Positions 25,167-34,573 are shown, numbered from the stretch's first letter. The stretch: DNA of 64,000 nt from CALBPI01 sp045110335 (GCA_045110335.1 JBGCGB010000005.1:1-64000); one strand, 5' to 3'. A program made the numbers and translations. Notes: a model not told the origin generated them from the sequence alone.

Positions 25167-25964
25167 TTAGCCCCATTGTTTACCAAGCATGAGTTCAAGC
25201 ACGATTTTGCTACCGAAATAGGCGAGCAGGAGAAACGCAAAACCCGCCAAGTATAAGTACAGCATTTGGCGCCCGCGCCAGCCGGAAACTCGTCGGCCGA
25301 CAACCAGCACGCCAAAAATGGCAAGCGCAATTAATGTCAGGACGGTCTTATGTACAAGATGTTGCGCGAACAGGTTGTCAATAAAACCAAAGCCGGTAGC
25401 GACCGACAGTAGTAAGAAAACGAAGCCGGAAGTGGTTAGCATCGCCAGAAACTGCTCAGTGGCCATGAGCGGCGGTAAAAGGTTGGTCAATCGGGTCACT
25501 TTGGCCGCGCGCAATTGACGGTCTTGTGCCAAGGAGGCCATCGCTAAAATAGCGCCAGCTGCCAGAAAACTGTAGGCGACCAGTGAAAGCACAGCATGCA
25601 GTTTGATATGCCAGGGCAGTGCCGCGGATGGGTCCGAGGCCGCGAAATACTGCAGTGTCAGCATGGCTGCGCCGGCAGCGAACATCACCCCGCCTAGCGC
25701 GCGAAATCCGGGTTGTAGTGCGGCGAACAAGCCAATGACGGCGAAAAGCCACCCAAGTACACTAAGCACACCGGCCAGGCCAAGCCCGGAAGAAGGGTTG
25801 AGCAACACATTATGCGCCAGTGCAGCGCCATGCAGCGCAATCGCAAGGGCGACAAGGGCGAGGAAGATGTTTCGCGTGCCATCTTTACCCTTTTCATCTG
25901 AAAACAGGGTCAGCAATGCTGCGGCAGAACCGATATAGGTCGCAAAAATTGTGAAGACAAACAC
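25167..25964 (-). CDS. ypjD: Inner-membrane protein of the cytochrome c assembly (CcsA/YpjD) family
   Basis: 265 residues with about eight transmembrane helices across the whole chain, including 'WHIKLHAVLSLVAYSFLAAGAILAM', which carries the histidine pattern of CcsA/CcmC-like proteins. YpjD homologues are conserved next to ffh in gammaproteobacteria; E. coli YpjD's exact function is not settled, and this protein lacks the tryptophan-rich heme motif of true CcsA. It lies 49 bases before the corB-like gene. A divergent phosphodiesterase gene is inserted between it and ffh. Confidence 0.85.
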   Translation of the reverse strand: MFVFTIFATYIGSAAALLTLFSDEKGKDGTRNIFLALVALAIALHGAALAHNVLLNPSSGLGLAGVLSVLGWLFAVIGLFAALQPGFRALGGVMFAAGAAMLTLQYFAASDPSAALPWHIKLHAVLSLVAYSFLAAGAILAMASLAQDRQLRAAKVTRLTNLLPPLMATEQFLAMLTTSGFVFLLLSVATGFGFIDNLFAQHLVHKTVLTLIALAIFGVLVVGRRVSGWRGRQMLYLYLAGFAFLLLAYFGSKIVLELMLGKQWG

Positions 25965-26117
25965 AGAAACTCCGAGTGGGCTGCCATACCGTGCCCATCA
26001 AGCGAGAATAATCGCATAAGCAGCGCGGCTTGATAAGTCTGGTTTCCATTCTTGGCAAGTTTGCCGGTAAGGCCTCGGGCTAGGATTCCCGACGTCGCTA
26101 ACGGATACGGTTGGGTT

Positions 26118-26885
26118 ATGGACATAAGAGTGCTGGGATGCAGCGGTGGGATCGGCGGTGGCGCGCGGACCTCGGCGATGCTGATAGATGCCGATATCCT
26201 GTTGGATGCGGGTACGGGCGTGGGTGATTTGCCGCTGGCCGATCTTCGTCATATCCGTCATGTGTTTCTCACGCATGCGCATTTGGATCATGTCGCCGGG
26301 TTGCCGTTCCTGATTGATAGCGTCTTCGATGCGCGAATCGGCGATCCGCTCGTGGTTTATGGTCGTAGCGAAACTTTGGCAACGGTCCAAAAACATATTT
26401 TCAATTGGGAGATTTGGCCCGATTTTGCGCAACTCCCAGATCTGCATAACCCGGTGATTCGCTATCAGGCCCTGGAGCCCGGCCAGATGGTTGAAGTGTC
26501 TGGACGGTTTTTTCATGCGGTTGATGTGCGGCATTCGGTGCCGGCGCAAGGTTATTGTATTAGCCATGAAGGCGGCGTGTTTGCGGTCAGCGGTGATACG
26601 GCGACCAACAATACATTGTGGCCACTACTGAATTCGCTGCCCGAGTTGAAAGCGTTAGTCGTCGAAGTTTCTTTTCCCGATGAGCAAGCGGCACTGGCTA
26701 AGGCGGCGGGTCATTACTGCCCGCGAACGTTAGCGGCAGATTTGATCAAGTTGGATCATGAGCCGGAGATTTGGCTGACTGCAATGAAACCTGGCGACGA
26801 AGCGGTTATTTTCGAGCAGGTTCAGGCCGCAATTCCGGCGAGAGATGTCAGCATGCTTCAGAAGGGCGCTTCACTCAAAATTTAG
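26118..26885 (+). CDS. Metallo-beta-lactamase-fold phosphodiesterase (class II cyclic-nucleotide PDE-like)
   Basis: 255-residue MBL-fold hydrolase with the metal motif THAHLDHVAGLPF near residue 52, a histidine in 'AVDVRHSVPAQGY' and the aspartate of 'AVSGDTATNN'. The HxHLDH...G pattern and length fit the class II cyclic-nucleotide phosphodiesterase group, so cAMP turnover is the leading guess, although RNase Z-like or other MBL hydrolases remain possible. I chose ATG 26118 (MDIRVLGCSGG), where the conserved first strand begins; the frame extends upstream to 26052 without family similarity. Single gene, divergent from ypjD. Confidence 0.8.
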   Translation: MDIRVLGCSGGIGGGARTSAMLIDADILLDAGTGVGDLPLADLRHIRHVFLTHAHLDHVAGLPFLIDSVFDARIGDPLVVYGRSETLATVQKHIFNWEIWPDFAQLPDLHNPVIRYQALEPGQMVEVSGRFFHAVDVRHSVPAQGYCISHEGGVFAVSGDTATNNTLWPLLNSLPELKALVVEVSFPDEQAALAKAAGHYCPRTLAADLIKLDHEPEIWLTAMKPGDEAVIFEQVQAAIPARDVSMLQKGASLKI

Positions 26886-26904
26886 CGCCCCGTCACGGTG
26901 GCGC
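26885..26904 (+). terminator. GC-rich hairpin at the end of the phosphodiesterase gene
   Basis: GCGCC-CCG pairs with CGG-(T)-GGCGC around a TCA loop, an 8-pair stem with one bulged T that begins inside the stop codon. No T run follows, so it may be a weak or Rho-assisted terminator separating this gene from ffh. Confidence 0.35.
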
Positions 26905-27061
26905 CAAGTTGCCATTTGCCAATTTCATCCGAACCGGCATTCCTCATTGCTCGCTATTGTTATGCGGCATTCGCGTTACAAGCAGGATGAGGGCTTTTAT
27001 CGCTCATCGGCAGCGGCTGCGCTATTATTAAGCACTTAATAGATTGCCAGGACTAACAAGC

Positions 27062-28426
27062 ATGTTTGACAACTTGTCAGAACGCTTACGCAGCGCCACC
27101 CAGACGCTCTCCGGGAAGGGCCGGATCACCGAGGATAACGTCAAGGAGACGCTCCGTCAGGTGCGAATGGCGTTGCTCGAGGCCGACGTTGCATTGCCTG
27201 TCGTCAAGCCATTCATTGAACGGGTTCGCGAGCAAGCCGTCGGTGAGAAAGTGCTCACGAGCCTGACGCCCGGACAAGCTTTCACTAAAATTATTCATGA
27301 TGAACTCACCCAAGTATTGGGCGGTGAGTCAACGCCGCTGAATCTGCGCGCACAGCCGCCGGTTGTTATCTTGCTCGCAGGTCTGCAAGGCGCCGGTAAA
27401 ACAACAACGGCGGCGAAATTGGCCGTCCATCTCGCGGAGCGCGAGAAAAAGAAGGTCATGCTTGTCAGCGTCGATGTGCATCGACCCGCCGCGATCCTTC
27501 AGTTGCAGACGTTGGCCGGTGAAGTTGGCGCCATGTTCCACGAGAGTCAGGGTAGCGAGGCACCTGTCGCTATCGCCAAGCGCGCGATTGATGATGCCAA
27601 GCGACAGTTTGCGGACGTGCTCATTGTTGATACGGCGGGTCGCTTATCGGTCGATGAAGCGATGATGCAAGAGGTCGCCGAGGTGCATGCCGCTGTGGCG
27701 CCTCAGGAAACGCTCTTCGTTGTAGACAGCATGGCCGGACAAGACGCTGTTTCATCCGCTGCGGCATTTGATCAAACGCTAGCATTGACCGGTGTTGTAC
27801 TAACAAAAGCGGACGGCGACGCCCGCGGTGGTGTTGCGTTGAGTGTTCGCGAAACCATTGGCAAACCCATTCGTTTCCTCGGTGTCGGCGAGAAAACTGA
27901 TGCGCTGGAGGCCTTTCACCCGGAACGCATGGCGTCGCGCATCCTTGGCATGGGCGATGTGTTGTCGCTAGTCGAGGATGTTGAGCAGAAGGTTGATCAA
28001 CAAAAAGCGCAAAAACTGGCGAAAAAGCTCAAGAAAGGCCGCGGATTCGACCTCTCGGATCTGAAAGACCAGTTTCAACAGATGCAAAATATGGGTGGGC
28101 TCGGTGCGCTCATGGAGAAGATGCCGCTTCCGGGGAATGTTGATACGGCAGCACTCAAAGGCCAAATGGATGACAAGCAGCTCAAGCGACAAGTCGCAAT
28201 TATCGATTCTATGACGCCTGAGGAGCGGAAATTCCCTAAGAAAATCAATGGGTCACGAAAGAAGCGCATCGCTAAAGGTGCGGGTCAACAGATTCAGGAT
28301 GTCAACCGTTTACTAAAGCAGCACATGCAGATGGAAAAGATGATGAAGAAGATGTCGCGTGGAGGGTTGAAGGGCATGATGCGGGGCCTTCAAGGCGGCG
28401 GCGGCATGCCTCCGTTCGGGCGCTAG
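27062..28426 (+). CDS. ffh: Signal recognition particle protein Ffh
   Basis: SRP54 GTPase that binds 4.5S RNA and targets nascent membrane proteins to FtsY. The N domain (MFDNLSERLRSATQTLSGKG) is followed by the G domain: GLQGAGKTTTAAKLA, 'DVHRPAAILQL', 'DTAGRLSVDE', 'TKADGDARGG'. The M domain (about 325-454) is methionine-rich with the RNA-binding helix 'SMTPEERKFPKKINGSRKKRIAKGAG' in shortened view. I chose ATG 27062; a further six residues are encoded from 27044. 454 residues, normal length. Confidence 0.97.
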   Translation: MFDNLSERLRSATQTLSGKGRITEDNVKETLRQVRMALLEADVALPVVKPFIERVREQAVGEKVLTSLTPGQAFTKIIHDELTQVLGGESTPLNLRAQPPVVILLAGLQGAGKTTTAAKLAVHLAEREKKKVMLVSVDVHRPAAILQLQTLAGEVGAMFHESQGSEAPVAIAKRAIDDAKRQFADVLIVDTAGRLSVDEAMMQEVAEVHAAVAPQETLFVVDSMAGQDAVSSAAAFDQTLALTGVVLTKADGDARGGVALSVRETIGKPIRFLGVGEKTDALEAFHPERMASRILGMGDVLSLVEDVEQKVDQQKAQKLAKKLKKGRGFDLSDLKDQFQQMQNMGGLGALMEKMPLPGNVDTAALKGQMDDKQLKRQVAIIDSMTPEERKFPKKINGSRKKRIAKGAGQQIQDVNRLLKQHMQMEKMMKKMSRGGLKGMMRGLQGGGGMPPFGR

Positions 28427-28735
28427 CAAATACTGTTTCACTTCTCCATTTAAGCCAGTACAATGGCGGGCTTAGTGCGGTTTGGTGCGGATATTGTCGT
28501 TATCGATGATTGTCGTGATCCACCAAGCTAGCGCCAGATGGGTCTTTAGGACGAATCTGGTCGAATCATTTTTAAATCAGTAAGGCGGAATCGAGGCATT
28601 TTCGGTACCTGGTACAGCTGACCTTGTGTTGGCGGTACGACGCTCGCTAGTCGGGTCGGTATGCGCAGTGTTCCATTCAGTTACGCCTGAGAAATCAGCC
28701 CGGCACTGCGCCGCGGTCATTGTTGGAAATAGATC
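28427..28735. other. Intergenic region between ffh and rpsP
   Basis: 309 bases with no convincing gene. A good -10-like TACAAT lies at 28459-28464 without a clear -35; the largest reading frames are short and lack ribosome-binding sites. It presumably holds the rpsP operon promoter and leader. I see no tRNA or 4.5S RNA here. Confidence 0.5.
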
Positions 28736-28993
28736 ATGGTCACAATTCGACTTACACGTGGCGGCGCCAAAAAGCGTCCTTTTTATCATTTGGTAGTTAC
28801 CGATAGCCGCAACCGTCGCGACGGTCGCTATATTGAGCGACTCGGCTTTTTTAATCCGTTGGCGAAGGGCAGCACTGAAGGGTTACGCATCGACATCGAG
28901 CGTGCTGATCATTGGATCAGTCAAGGCGCACAACCGTCGGACCGCGTTGCGCAGTTGCTGAAGCAATATCGTAAGGCTGCGAAAGCCGCGTAA
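28736..28993 (+). CDS. rpsP: 30S ribosomal protein S16
   Basis: 85-residue ribosomal protein S16, needed early in 30S assembly. The conserved start MVTIRLTRGGAKKRPFYHLV and 'SRNRRDGRYIERLGFFNP' are present, followed by the 'LRIDIERADHWISQGAQPSD' helix region. First gene of the conserved rpsP-rimM-trmD-rplS operon; rimM starts 20 bases later. Confidence 0.98.
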   Translation: MVTIRLTRGGAKKRPFYHLVVTDSRNRRDGRYIERLGFFNPLAKGSTEGLRIDIERADHWISQGAQPSDRVAQLLKQYRKAAKAA

Positions 28994-29013
28994 ATCATCG
29001 TGGTGGCGATCGG

Positions 29014-29532
29014 ATGAGCGCCGAAGCTAACGATCGAGTGATTGTCGGTGAGATCCGCGGCATTTACGGCGTAAAAGGCTGGGTGCGGTTGTTTTCATGG
29101 ACGAGTCCGAGGGAGAACCTGTTGAGGTTCTCGGCGTTCGAAGACCAAAATGGCAAGACGTGGACTTTGGTTCGCGGTCGGCCCCAAGGAAAAGGACTGA
29201 TCGGCCAGCTAAAAGGCGTCGATGACCGCGATGCCGCAGCGGCGCTGAACGGAACGATGTTGACCGTTGCGCGGGATGCGTTGCCGGCGACAGAGAAAGA
29301 TGAGTATTACTGGGCAGACCTCGAAGGCTGTTCAGTATCGGATATGGAAGGGCAGTTGATCGGTTTGGTCGACTACCTGATCGAAACAGGGTCAAACGAT
29401 GTGTTGGTTGTCCGCACGTCGGATGGCGTCGAGACGTTGATACCGTTTATCACGGAGTCAGTGGTCAAGACAGTCGACATCGACGCCAAGCGCATCGTTG
29501 TTGATTGGGTCGGGACGGAGTATCAGGCGTGA
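29014..29532 (+). CDS. rimM: 16S rRNA processing protein RimM
   Basis: Assembly factor that binds S19 and promotes maturation of the 30S head. The N-terminal RimM domain starts 'VIVGEIRGIYGVKGWVRLFSW'. A PRC-barrel-like C-terminal domain starts 'DEYYWADLEGCSVSDMEG' and ends 'LIPFITESVVKTVDID'. 172 residues, typical. The stop overlaps the trmD GTG start by four bases. Confidence 0.95.
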   Translation: MSAEANDRVIVGEIRGIYGVKGWVRLFSWTSPRENLLRFSAFEDQNGKTWTLVRGRPQGKGLIGQLKGVDDRDAAAALNGTMLTVARDALPATEKDEYYWADLEGCSVSDMEGQLIGLVDYLIETGSNDVLVVRTSDGVETLIPFITESVVKTVDIDAKRIVVDWVGTEYQA

Positions 29533-30287
29533 CGCATTTCGGTGTGGTGAGTTTGTTTCCGGAGCAAGTCGACCAACTCGGAAAATTTGGTGTTGTCGGG
29601 AGAGGGATCCAAGCGGGGCATGTCGGTATGACGTGTTTCAACCCAAGGGATTTTACTGATGACAAGCATCGTACGGTGGATGACCGACCTTTTGGCGGCG
29701 GACCCGGCATGGTGATGAGATATGAGCCTTGGGTGGGTGCGATACGCGCTGCCAAGGAGCAGCGTCCCGACGCGAAGTGCATTGCACTGACGCCGCAGGG
29801 GTTGCGGTTTGATCAGGCGGTGGCGAGGCGATGTGCCGACATGCCGAGCTTGATTTTGGTCGCGGGTAGATATGAAGGTTTCGATGAGCGAATCATCGAG
29901 GCCGAGATTGATGAAGAATGGTCGCTTGGTGATTTTGTACTGAGCGGCGGCGAGTTAGCGGCGATGGCAATCATTGATTGCGTTGCTCGGCTAACGCCCG
30001 GAGTATTGGGGCACGAAGCGTCAGCAGTTGAGGACTCGTTTAGCGAGGGGCTGTTGGACTTTCCGCACTACACCCGGCCGCCGGAGATCGAAGGTCGGTT
30101 GGCACCGTCAGTGTTGTTGGGTGGCGATCATGCCGCGATTGCACGGTGGCGCAGGTCACAAGCGCTAGGGCGTACCTGGCTGCGGAGACCGGAGTTGTTA
30201 GCGGCGATGGACTTGTCCGATGAGGACACGGCATTGCTGGAAACGTTTAAGGCGACATTCCAAAGTGAGTGTCCGGACATTGAATGA
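29529..30287 (+). CDS. trmD: tRNA (guanine-37-N1)-methyltransferase
   Basis: SPOUT-class enzyme methylating G37 next to the anticodon to prevent frameshifting. The trefoil-knot AdoMet site is seen in 'LVAGRYEGFDERIIE' and 'SLGDFVLSGGELAAM', and the N-terminal substrate loop in 'DDRPFGGGPGMVM'. I set the start at the GTG at 29529 (VTHFGVVSLFPE), which forms a GTGA overlap with the rimM stop; the frame opens 24 bases earlier inside rimM. 252 residues. Confidence 0.96.
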   Translation: MTHFGVVSLFPEQVDQLGKFGVVGRGIQAGHVGMTCFNPRDFTDDKHRTVDDRPFGGGPGMVMRYEPWVGAIRAAKEQRPDAKCIALTPQGLRFDQAVARRCADMPSLILVAGRYEGFDERIIEAEIDEEWSLGDFVLSGGELAAMAIIDCVARLTPGVLGHEASAVEDSFSEGLLDFPHYTRPPEIEGRLAPSVLLGGDHAAIARWRRSQALGRTWLRRPELLAAMDLSDEDTALLETFKATFQSECPDIE

Positions 30288-30318
30288 GCGCGCCGTGAGG
30301 CGCAAATAGGTGAGAAAA

Positions 30319-30663
30319 ATGAGCAAAATCATCGATGCAATTGACCAAGAACAAATGGGTCGCGACATTCCGGAATTTGGGCCGGGCGACACCGTTGTTG
30401 TTCAAGTAAAAGTGAAAGAGGGCGATCGCGAGCGTCTGCAGTCATACGAAGGTGTCGTGATTGCCAAGAAAAACCGCGGCGTAAACTCTTCGTTCACAGT
30501 CCGCAAGATTTCGCATGGCGAAGGCGTAGAGCGTGTTTTCCAGACTTATAGCAACGGCATTGGCAATATTGAAGTCAAACGTCGCGGTGATGTTCGTCGT
30601 GCGAAACTCTACTACCTACGTGGTCTAACTGGTAAAGCCGCGCGTATTCGCGAAAAAATCTAA
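30319..30663 (+). CDS. rplS: 50S ribosomal protein L19
   Basis: L19 sits at the 30S-50S interface. The sequence MSKIIDAIDQEQMGRDIPEF, 'GDTVVVQVKVKEGDRERLQ', 'FEGV'-type 'YEGVVIAKKNRGVNSSFTVRK' (in part) and 'GEGVERVFQTYS' are typical. I take the ATG at 30319; a GTG at 30310 adds three residues. 114 residues, as in E. coli (115). It ends the rpsP operon; no clear terminator follows. Confidence 0.97.
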   Translation: MSKIIDAIDQEQMGRDIPEFGPGDTVVVQVKVKEGDRERLQSYEGVVIAKKNRGVNSSFTVRKISHGEGVERVFQTYSNGIGNIEVKRRGDVRRAKLYYLRGLTGKAARIREKI

Positions 30664-30764
30664 CTTGTCGAGACAGGTGCTTTGCGTTCTGACGCGCCTC
30701 GGTGCGGAACTCGAAGGCCGGTTTACGAGTCATAGATTGCATCATGTTGAATGATGGAATATCC

Positions 30765-31625
30765 ATGCAAAGACGACTGATCAGAAATGCCGTGCTTTTG
30801 CTCTCGCTGGTGGCTATCGCCGGCTGTGGCGGCATCGTTTCGTCGGCAGCTAGCAAGTTTGCGGATGATTTGGGGATGGCCGTGCTAAACCAGCCTGATC
30901 CAGAGATTGTCCGGGATGGCGCACCATCCTATCTGTTGTTGTTGGACAGTCTGCTTGAAGGCAGTCCTGATGACCCGGCTTTGTTATCGGCGGCGGCAGA
31001 TCTCTACGCCGCCTATGGTGCCGTTTTCGCTCGCGATGCCAACCGTGCAGCCATCCTCACCAATCGTGCACTGAATTACGCTGAACGCTCGGTTTGCCTC
31101 ACTTACGAAGTCGGGTGTGATTGGCCATCGATTACGTTCGATGAGTTCGAGGCGTCGTTGGTTGACCTGGAAGAAGAGCATTTGCCTTACGCAACAAGCT
31201 ATGCAGTTGCGTCTCTCGCCTACATTCGTGCACACAGCGACGACTGGGCGGCCCTCGCAAGACTTCCGCATATTGAGGCCCTGTTGCTCAAGCTAGAGCC
31301 TTTTAGCGAAGGCGTTGCACTCGGCGCTGTCTACAACTATCTCGGAATTTTGAATACGCTCCGTCCGCCCGCTCTGGGCGGGCAGCCGGAAGTCGGCAAA
31401 GACTATTTTGAGAAGGCGATCGCACTCACCGAAGGCAAGGACTTGGCGATCAAAGTCGAGTATGCCCGGGGCTATGCGCGGCTGCTGTACGAGCAAGAAC
31501 TCCACGATCGCTTGCTGAACGAGGTGCTTAACGGTGATACCGAAGCGCCAGGGTTAACGTTGACGAATACACTGGCCAAACGAGATGCCGAAACGCTGCT
31601 AAGTAGCGGCGCTGACTATTTCTAG
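30765..31625 (+). CDS. TatT-family TRAP-associated TPR lipoprotein
   Basis: Predicted periplasmic lipoprotein partner of the TRAP transporter that follows. A signal peptide ends in the lipobox AIAGC (Cys21 from ATG 30765). The mature protein is all-helical with TPR-like repeats and matches the TRAP T-component (TatT) pattern: 'APSYLLLLDSLLEGSPDDPALL', 'CLTYEVGCD', 'NYLGILNTLRPPALGGQPE'. In Treponema, TatT forms a trimer with its binding protein (TatP). I chose ATG 30765, which gives a clean signal peptide and has GGA upstream; 30744 and 30702 are alternatives. dctP starts 150 bases downstream. Confidence 0.85.
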   Translation: MQRRLIRNAVLLLSLVAIAGCGGIVSSAASKFADDLGMAVLNQPDPEIVRDGAPSYLLLLDSLLEGSPDDPALLSAAADLYAAYGAVFARDANRAAILTNRALNYAERSVCLTYEVGCDWPSITFDEFEASLVDLEEEHLPYATSYAVASLAYIRAHSDDWAALARLPHIEALLLKLEPFSEGVALGAVYNYLGILNTLRPPALGGQPEVGKDYFEKAIALTEGKDLAIKVEYARGYARLLYEQELHDRLLNEVLNGDTEAPGLTLTNTLAKRDAETLLSSGADYF

Positions 31626-31775
31626 CATCTTTGGTGACAAAGCCGTCACTGGTCGGGTCTTCATAGTTAACGATTCGTCAAGCTATCTGTTCACGGAACA
31701 TTCATCTATAAACCGTTATTATTCGAATATATAGACAAGGATCGTTGTCACTTTCCGGACACGGAGATTTAACCG

Positions 31776-32786
31776 ATGAAAAACTTTTTCAGTATTCTTT
31801 TGGCGGGCATGCTCATGTTCGCTGCCAGCGCCGCGGGCGCAGAAACCTTCAAGCTTGCGACGATTGCACCTGAAAATTCACAGTGGATGCGCGACATGCG
31901 TGCCGGGGCGAAAGTCATCAAGGAACGCACCGATGGTCGCGTCGTGATCAAGCTCTTTGGCGGCGGCGTCATGGGTAACGACAAGAAGGTACTGCGCAAG
32001 ATTCGCATTGGCCAGTTGCATGGTGGCGCTTTTACCGCCGGCAGCATGATGGAACGCTATCCGGACCTGTCAATCTATGGTCTACCATTGTTGTTTAATT
32101 CGCAGGCCGAAGTCGATCATGTCCGGGCTAAGCTGGATGCGGGTTTGAAGCAAGGTCTCGAAGACGAAGGTTTTGTTAGTTTCGGTTTTGCGGGTGGCGG
32201 TTTCGCCATGGTGCTCGGCAACAAAGCCGTTCGAAATCTGGACGATCTGAAGGGTCAGAAAGTCTGGGTGCCTGAAGGCGACGAGATCAGCTATGCCGGC
32301 ATGGAGGCGTTAGATCTTTCTCCGGTCACGTTACCCGTAACGGATGTGTTGACGGGTTTGCAAACCGGACTGTTGGATATTGTCGCGACGCCGCCGGTCG
32401 GTGCGCTGGTTTTGCAATGGCATACCAAAGTCAAATACGGCACACCGGTTCCATTGGTTTACACGATGGCTTTCATCGCAATCGATAAGAAGCGTTTTGA
32501 CCGGATTGCACCGGCGGATCAAGCCATCGTTGCTGAAGTCCTCGGTGATATCTATACCGAGTTCGAGCAAGTGAATCGTGTGGACAACGAAAAAGCCTTC
32601 GACGCACTCAAAAGCGTGGGTATTGAAATGGTCGACCTGGAAGCCGGGCAGGTTGATGCCTGGCGCACCGAAGTCTCCAAGGCGAACCAAGCACTCGCAT
32701 CGAAAGGGGTGTTTTCCGAATCACTTTACGCGGAATTGAAAGCGCTGCTTGCGGACTACCGGTCCCGCGATGGCGCGGCTGACTAA
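31776..32786 (+). CDS. dctP: TRAP transporter substrate-binding protein DctP
   Basis: Periplasmic binding protein that delivers an anionic solute to the TRAP permease. A signal peptide spans about residues 1-22 (MKNFFSILLAGMLMFAASAA, then GA before ETF). The DctP-family body shows 'FKLATIAPENSQWMRDM', 'FGGGVMGNDKKVLRKIRIGQLHGG', and the helix 'VRNLDDLKGQKVWVPEGD'. 336 residues. A ribosome-binding site (GGAG) lies ahead of the ATG. The usual carboxylate-binding arginine cannot be assigned with certainty by eye; the substrate is unknown. Confidence 0.93.
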   Translation: MKNFFSILLAGMLMFAASAAGAETFKLATIAPENSQWMRDMRAGAKVIKERTDGRVVIKLFGGGVMGNDKKVLRKIRIGQLHGGAFTAGSMMERYPDLSIYGLPLLFNSQAEVDHVRAKLDAGLKQGLEDEGFVSFGFAGGGFAMVLGNKAVRNLDDLKGQKVWVPEGDEISYAGMEALDLSPVTLPVTDVLTGLQTGLLDIVATPPVGALVLQWHTKVKYGTPVPLVYTMAFIAIDKKRFDRIAPADQAIVAEVLGDIYTEFEQVNRVDNEKAFDALKSVGIEMVDLEAGQVDAWRTEVSKANQALASKGVFSESLYAELKALLADYRSRDGAAD

Positions 32787-32804
32787 CGCACGGCGCGTTC
32801 TGAG

Positions 32805-33317
32805 ATGCTGAAAAAACTCGCGCGGCTGGGTGCGCTCGCCGAAGATACCGCGTTGGTACTTTTACTGGGCGCTATGGTTGTTCTAGCCAGTAGCCAGATC
32901 ATCTTGCGCAACGGCTTTGGTGAAGGTTTCGTCTGGGCGGATGAGTCTTTACGGTTGATGGTGCTCTGGTTAGCATTGGTCGGTTCGATTGCGGCGAGCC
33001 GGGCTGACAAACATATTTCGATCAACGTGCTCGCACGCTTCCTGCCACCGACCGGCCAAGTGATCGCGCGTATCGTGACCAATGCGTTTACAGCCGCAGT
33101 TTGTATGTTGGTCGGCTACTTCGCATTGCAGTTCGTTATGCAGTCTCGTGAGTTTGAAGACGAACTGCTGGGCGGCTTACCGGCATGGTGGTTTCAGTGG
33201 ATCATGCCTGTTGCATTTTTCCTAATGGGCTGGCGTTACTTTTGTTTTTTCGTGGTGGATGTTTGGTCGCTTTTGTCTCGTCAGTCCACGGACGAAGAGT
33301 CAGAGGCTAAAGCATGA
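32805..33317 (+). CDS. dctQ: TRAP transporter small permease DctQ
   Basis: Small membrane subunit with four transmembrane helices in 170 residues, including the conserved 'VWADESLRLMVLWLALVGSIAASRADKH' region (shown here only in outline: ADESLR...KHI). The DctQ family needs this subunit together with DctM for Na+-coupled uptake. It starts 18 bases after dctP, and its stop overlaps the dctM ATG by four bases. Confidence 0.93.
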   Translation: MLKKLARLGALAEDTALVLLLGAMVVLASSQIILRNGFGEGFVWADESLRLMVLWLALVGSIAASRADKHISINVLARFLPPTGQVIARIVTNAFTAAVCMLVGYFALQFVMQSREFEDELLGGLPAWWFQWIMPVAFFLMGWRYFCFFVVDVWSLLSRQSTDEESEAKA

Positions 33318-34573
33318 TCATCCTCGTCGGCTTATTACTCGCGCTGGTTGCGCTTTTTGGTGCGCCGTTGTTTGCGATTATTGCTGCCAGCGCGATGTGG
33401 TCGTATTACCGGGAAGACATTGATCTTTCCGCGTTGGCGATCGAGTTTTTTTCTATTGCTGAGATGCCGGTCTTGCTGGCTATCCCATTATTCACGTTTG
33501 CCGGTTATTTGCTAAGCGAAAGTCAGGCGCCGAGTCGACTAGTACGATTGACTCGCGCTGTGCTGGGTTGGATGCCTGGCGGACTCGCCATTGTTTCATT
33601 GGCAGCCTGTGCGTTTTTTACCGCCTTCACCGGTGCCTCGGGCGTTACCATCATCGCGATCGGTGCGATTCTGTTTCCGGCATTGGCGGAGGCCGGTTAC
33701 AACGAAAAGTTTAACCTCGGCTTGGTTACATCGGCGGGTAGCCTCGGGTTGTTGTTCGCCCCTTCGTTGCCGCTCATTTTGTATGGCATCGTGGCGCAGG
33801 TGCCGATTGACGATCTGTTTATCGCCGGCGTGTTGCCCGGGTTTCTGATGTTAGTGATGCTGGCAGGCTATAGTCTTTGGGCGAACCGCGGTCAACGTCA
33901 AACATTGACCCGTTTCTCATGGAAGAATGTAGGCGCTGCCTTACGTGAAAGCGCTTGGGAGTTGCCGCTGCCGATTGTCGTGCTTGGTGGTATCTACTCC
34001 GGTTACTTCGCGGTTTCTGAAGCCGCTGCCGTTACCGCCCTCTATGCGGTGATTGTCGAAGTGTTGATCCTTCGCGAGATTCCGTTCTCGCGGTTGCCGG
34101 GCATCATGCGTGAGTCGATGCTCTTGGTGGGCGGCATTCTGGTCATTCTTGGTGTCTCACTTGCGTCGACGAACGTGATGATTGATGCGGGCGTGCCGCA
34201 ACAATTGTTGGCCTGGATCAGCGGTTTCGTCGATGGTCAGGTTAGCTTCCTGCTGCTGTTGCTGCTGTTTTTACTTGTACTAGGTGCGATATTGGATATC
34301 TTCTCGGCCTTGGTGCTGGTCGTACCGTTAATTTTGCCCGTGGCTTTGCAGTACGGCATTGAACCTGTGCATCTCGGCATGATCTTCCTGTCTGCCATGC
34401 AGTTGGGCTATCTGACGCCACCTGTCGGTCTAAACCTTTTCATCGCCAGCTACCGATTCGATCGACCGATTACCGAGGTTTACTCGGCGACATTCCCGTT
34501 CCTGATTATCCTGATGCTCTCGGTTGTTGTGATCACATTCTGGCCGCAGCTTTCACTGGTTTTCCTGCAATAG
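33314..34573 (+). CDS. dctM: TRAP transporter large permease DctM
   Basis: Main transport subunit of the TRAP system, 419 residues with about 12 hydrophobic helices. Family hallmarks include the 'AIPLFTFAGYLLSES' segment, 'CAFFTAFTGASGVTIIAIGAILFP', 'TSAGSLGLLFAPSLPLILYG', and the C-terminal 'MQLGYLTPPVGLNLFIASYRF'. Coupled to dctQ by an ATGA overlap. sppA begins 63 bases downstream in the same direction. Confidence 0.95.
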   Translation: MIILVGLLLALVALFGAPLFAIIAASAMWSYYREDIDLSALAIEFFSIAEMPVLLAIPLFTFAGYLLSESQAPSRLVRLTRAVLGWMPGGLAIVSLAACAFFTAFTGASGVTIIAIGAILFPALAEAGYNEKFNLGLVTSAGSLGLLFAPSLPLILYGIVAQVPIDDLFIAGVLPGFLMLVMLAGYSLWANRGQRQTLTRFSWKNVGAALRESAWELPLPIVVLGGIYSGYFAVSEAAAVTALYAVIVEVLILREIPFSRLPGIMRESMLLVGGILVILGVSLASTNVMIDAGVPQQLLAWISGFVDGQVSFLLLLLLFLLVLGAILDIFSALVLVVPLILPVALQYGIEPVHLGMIFLSAMQLGYLTPPVGLNLFIASYRFDRPITEVYSATFPFLIILMLSVVVITFWPQLSLVFLQ

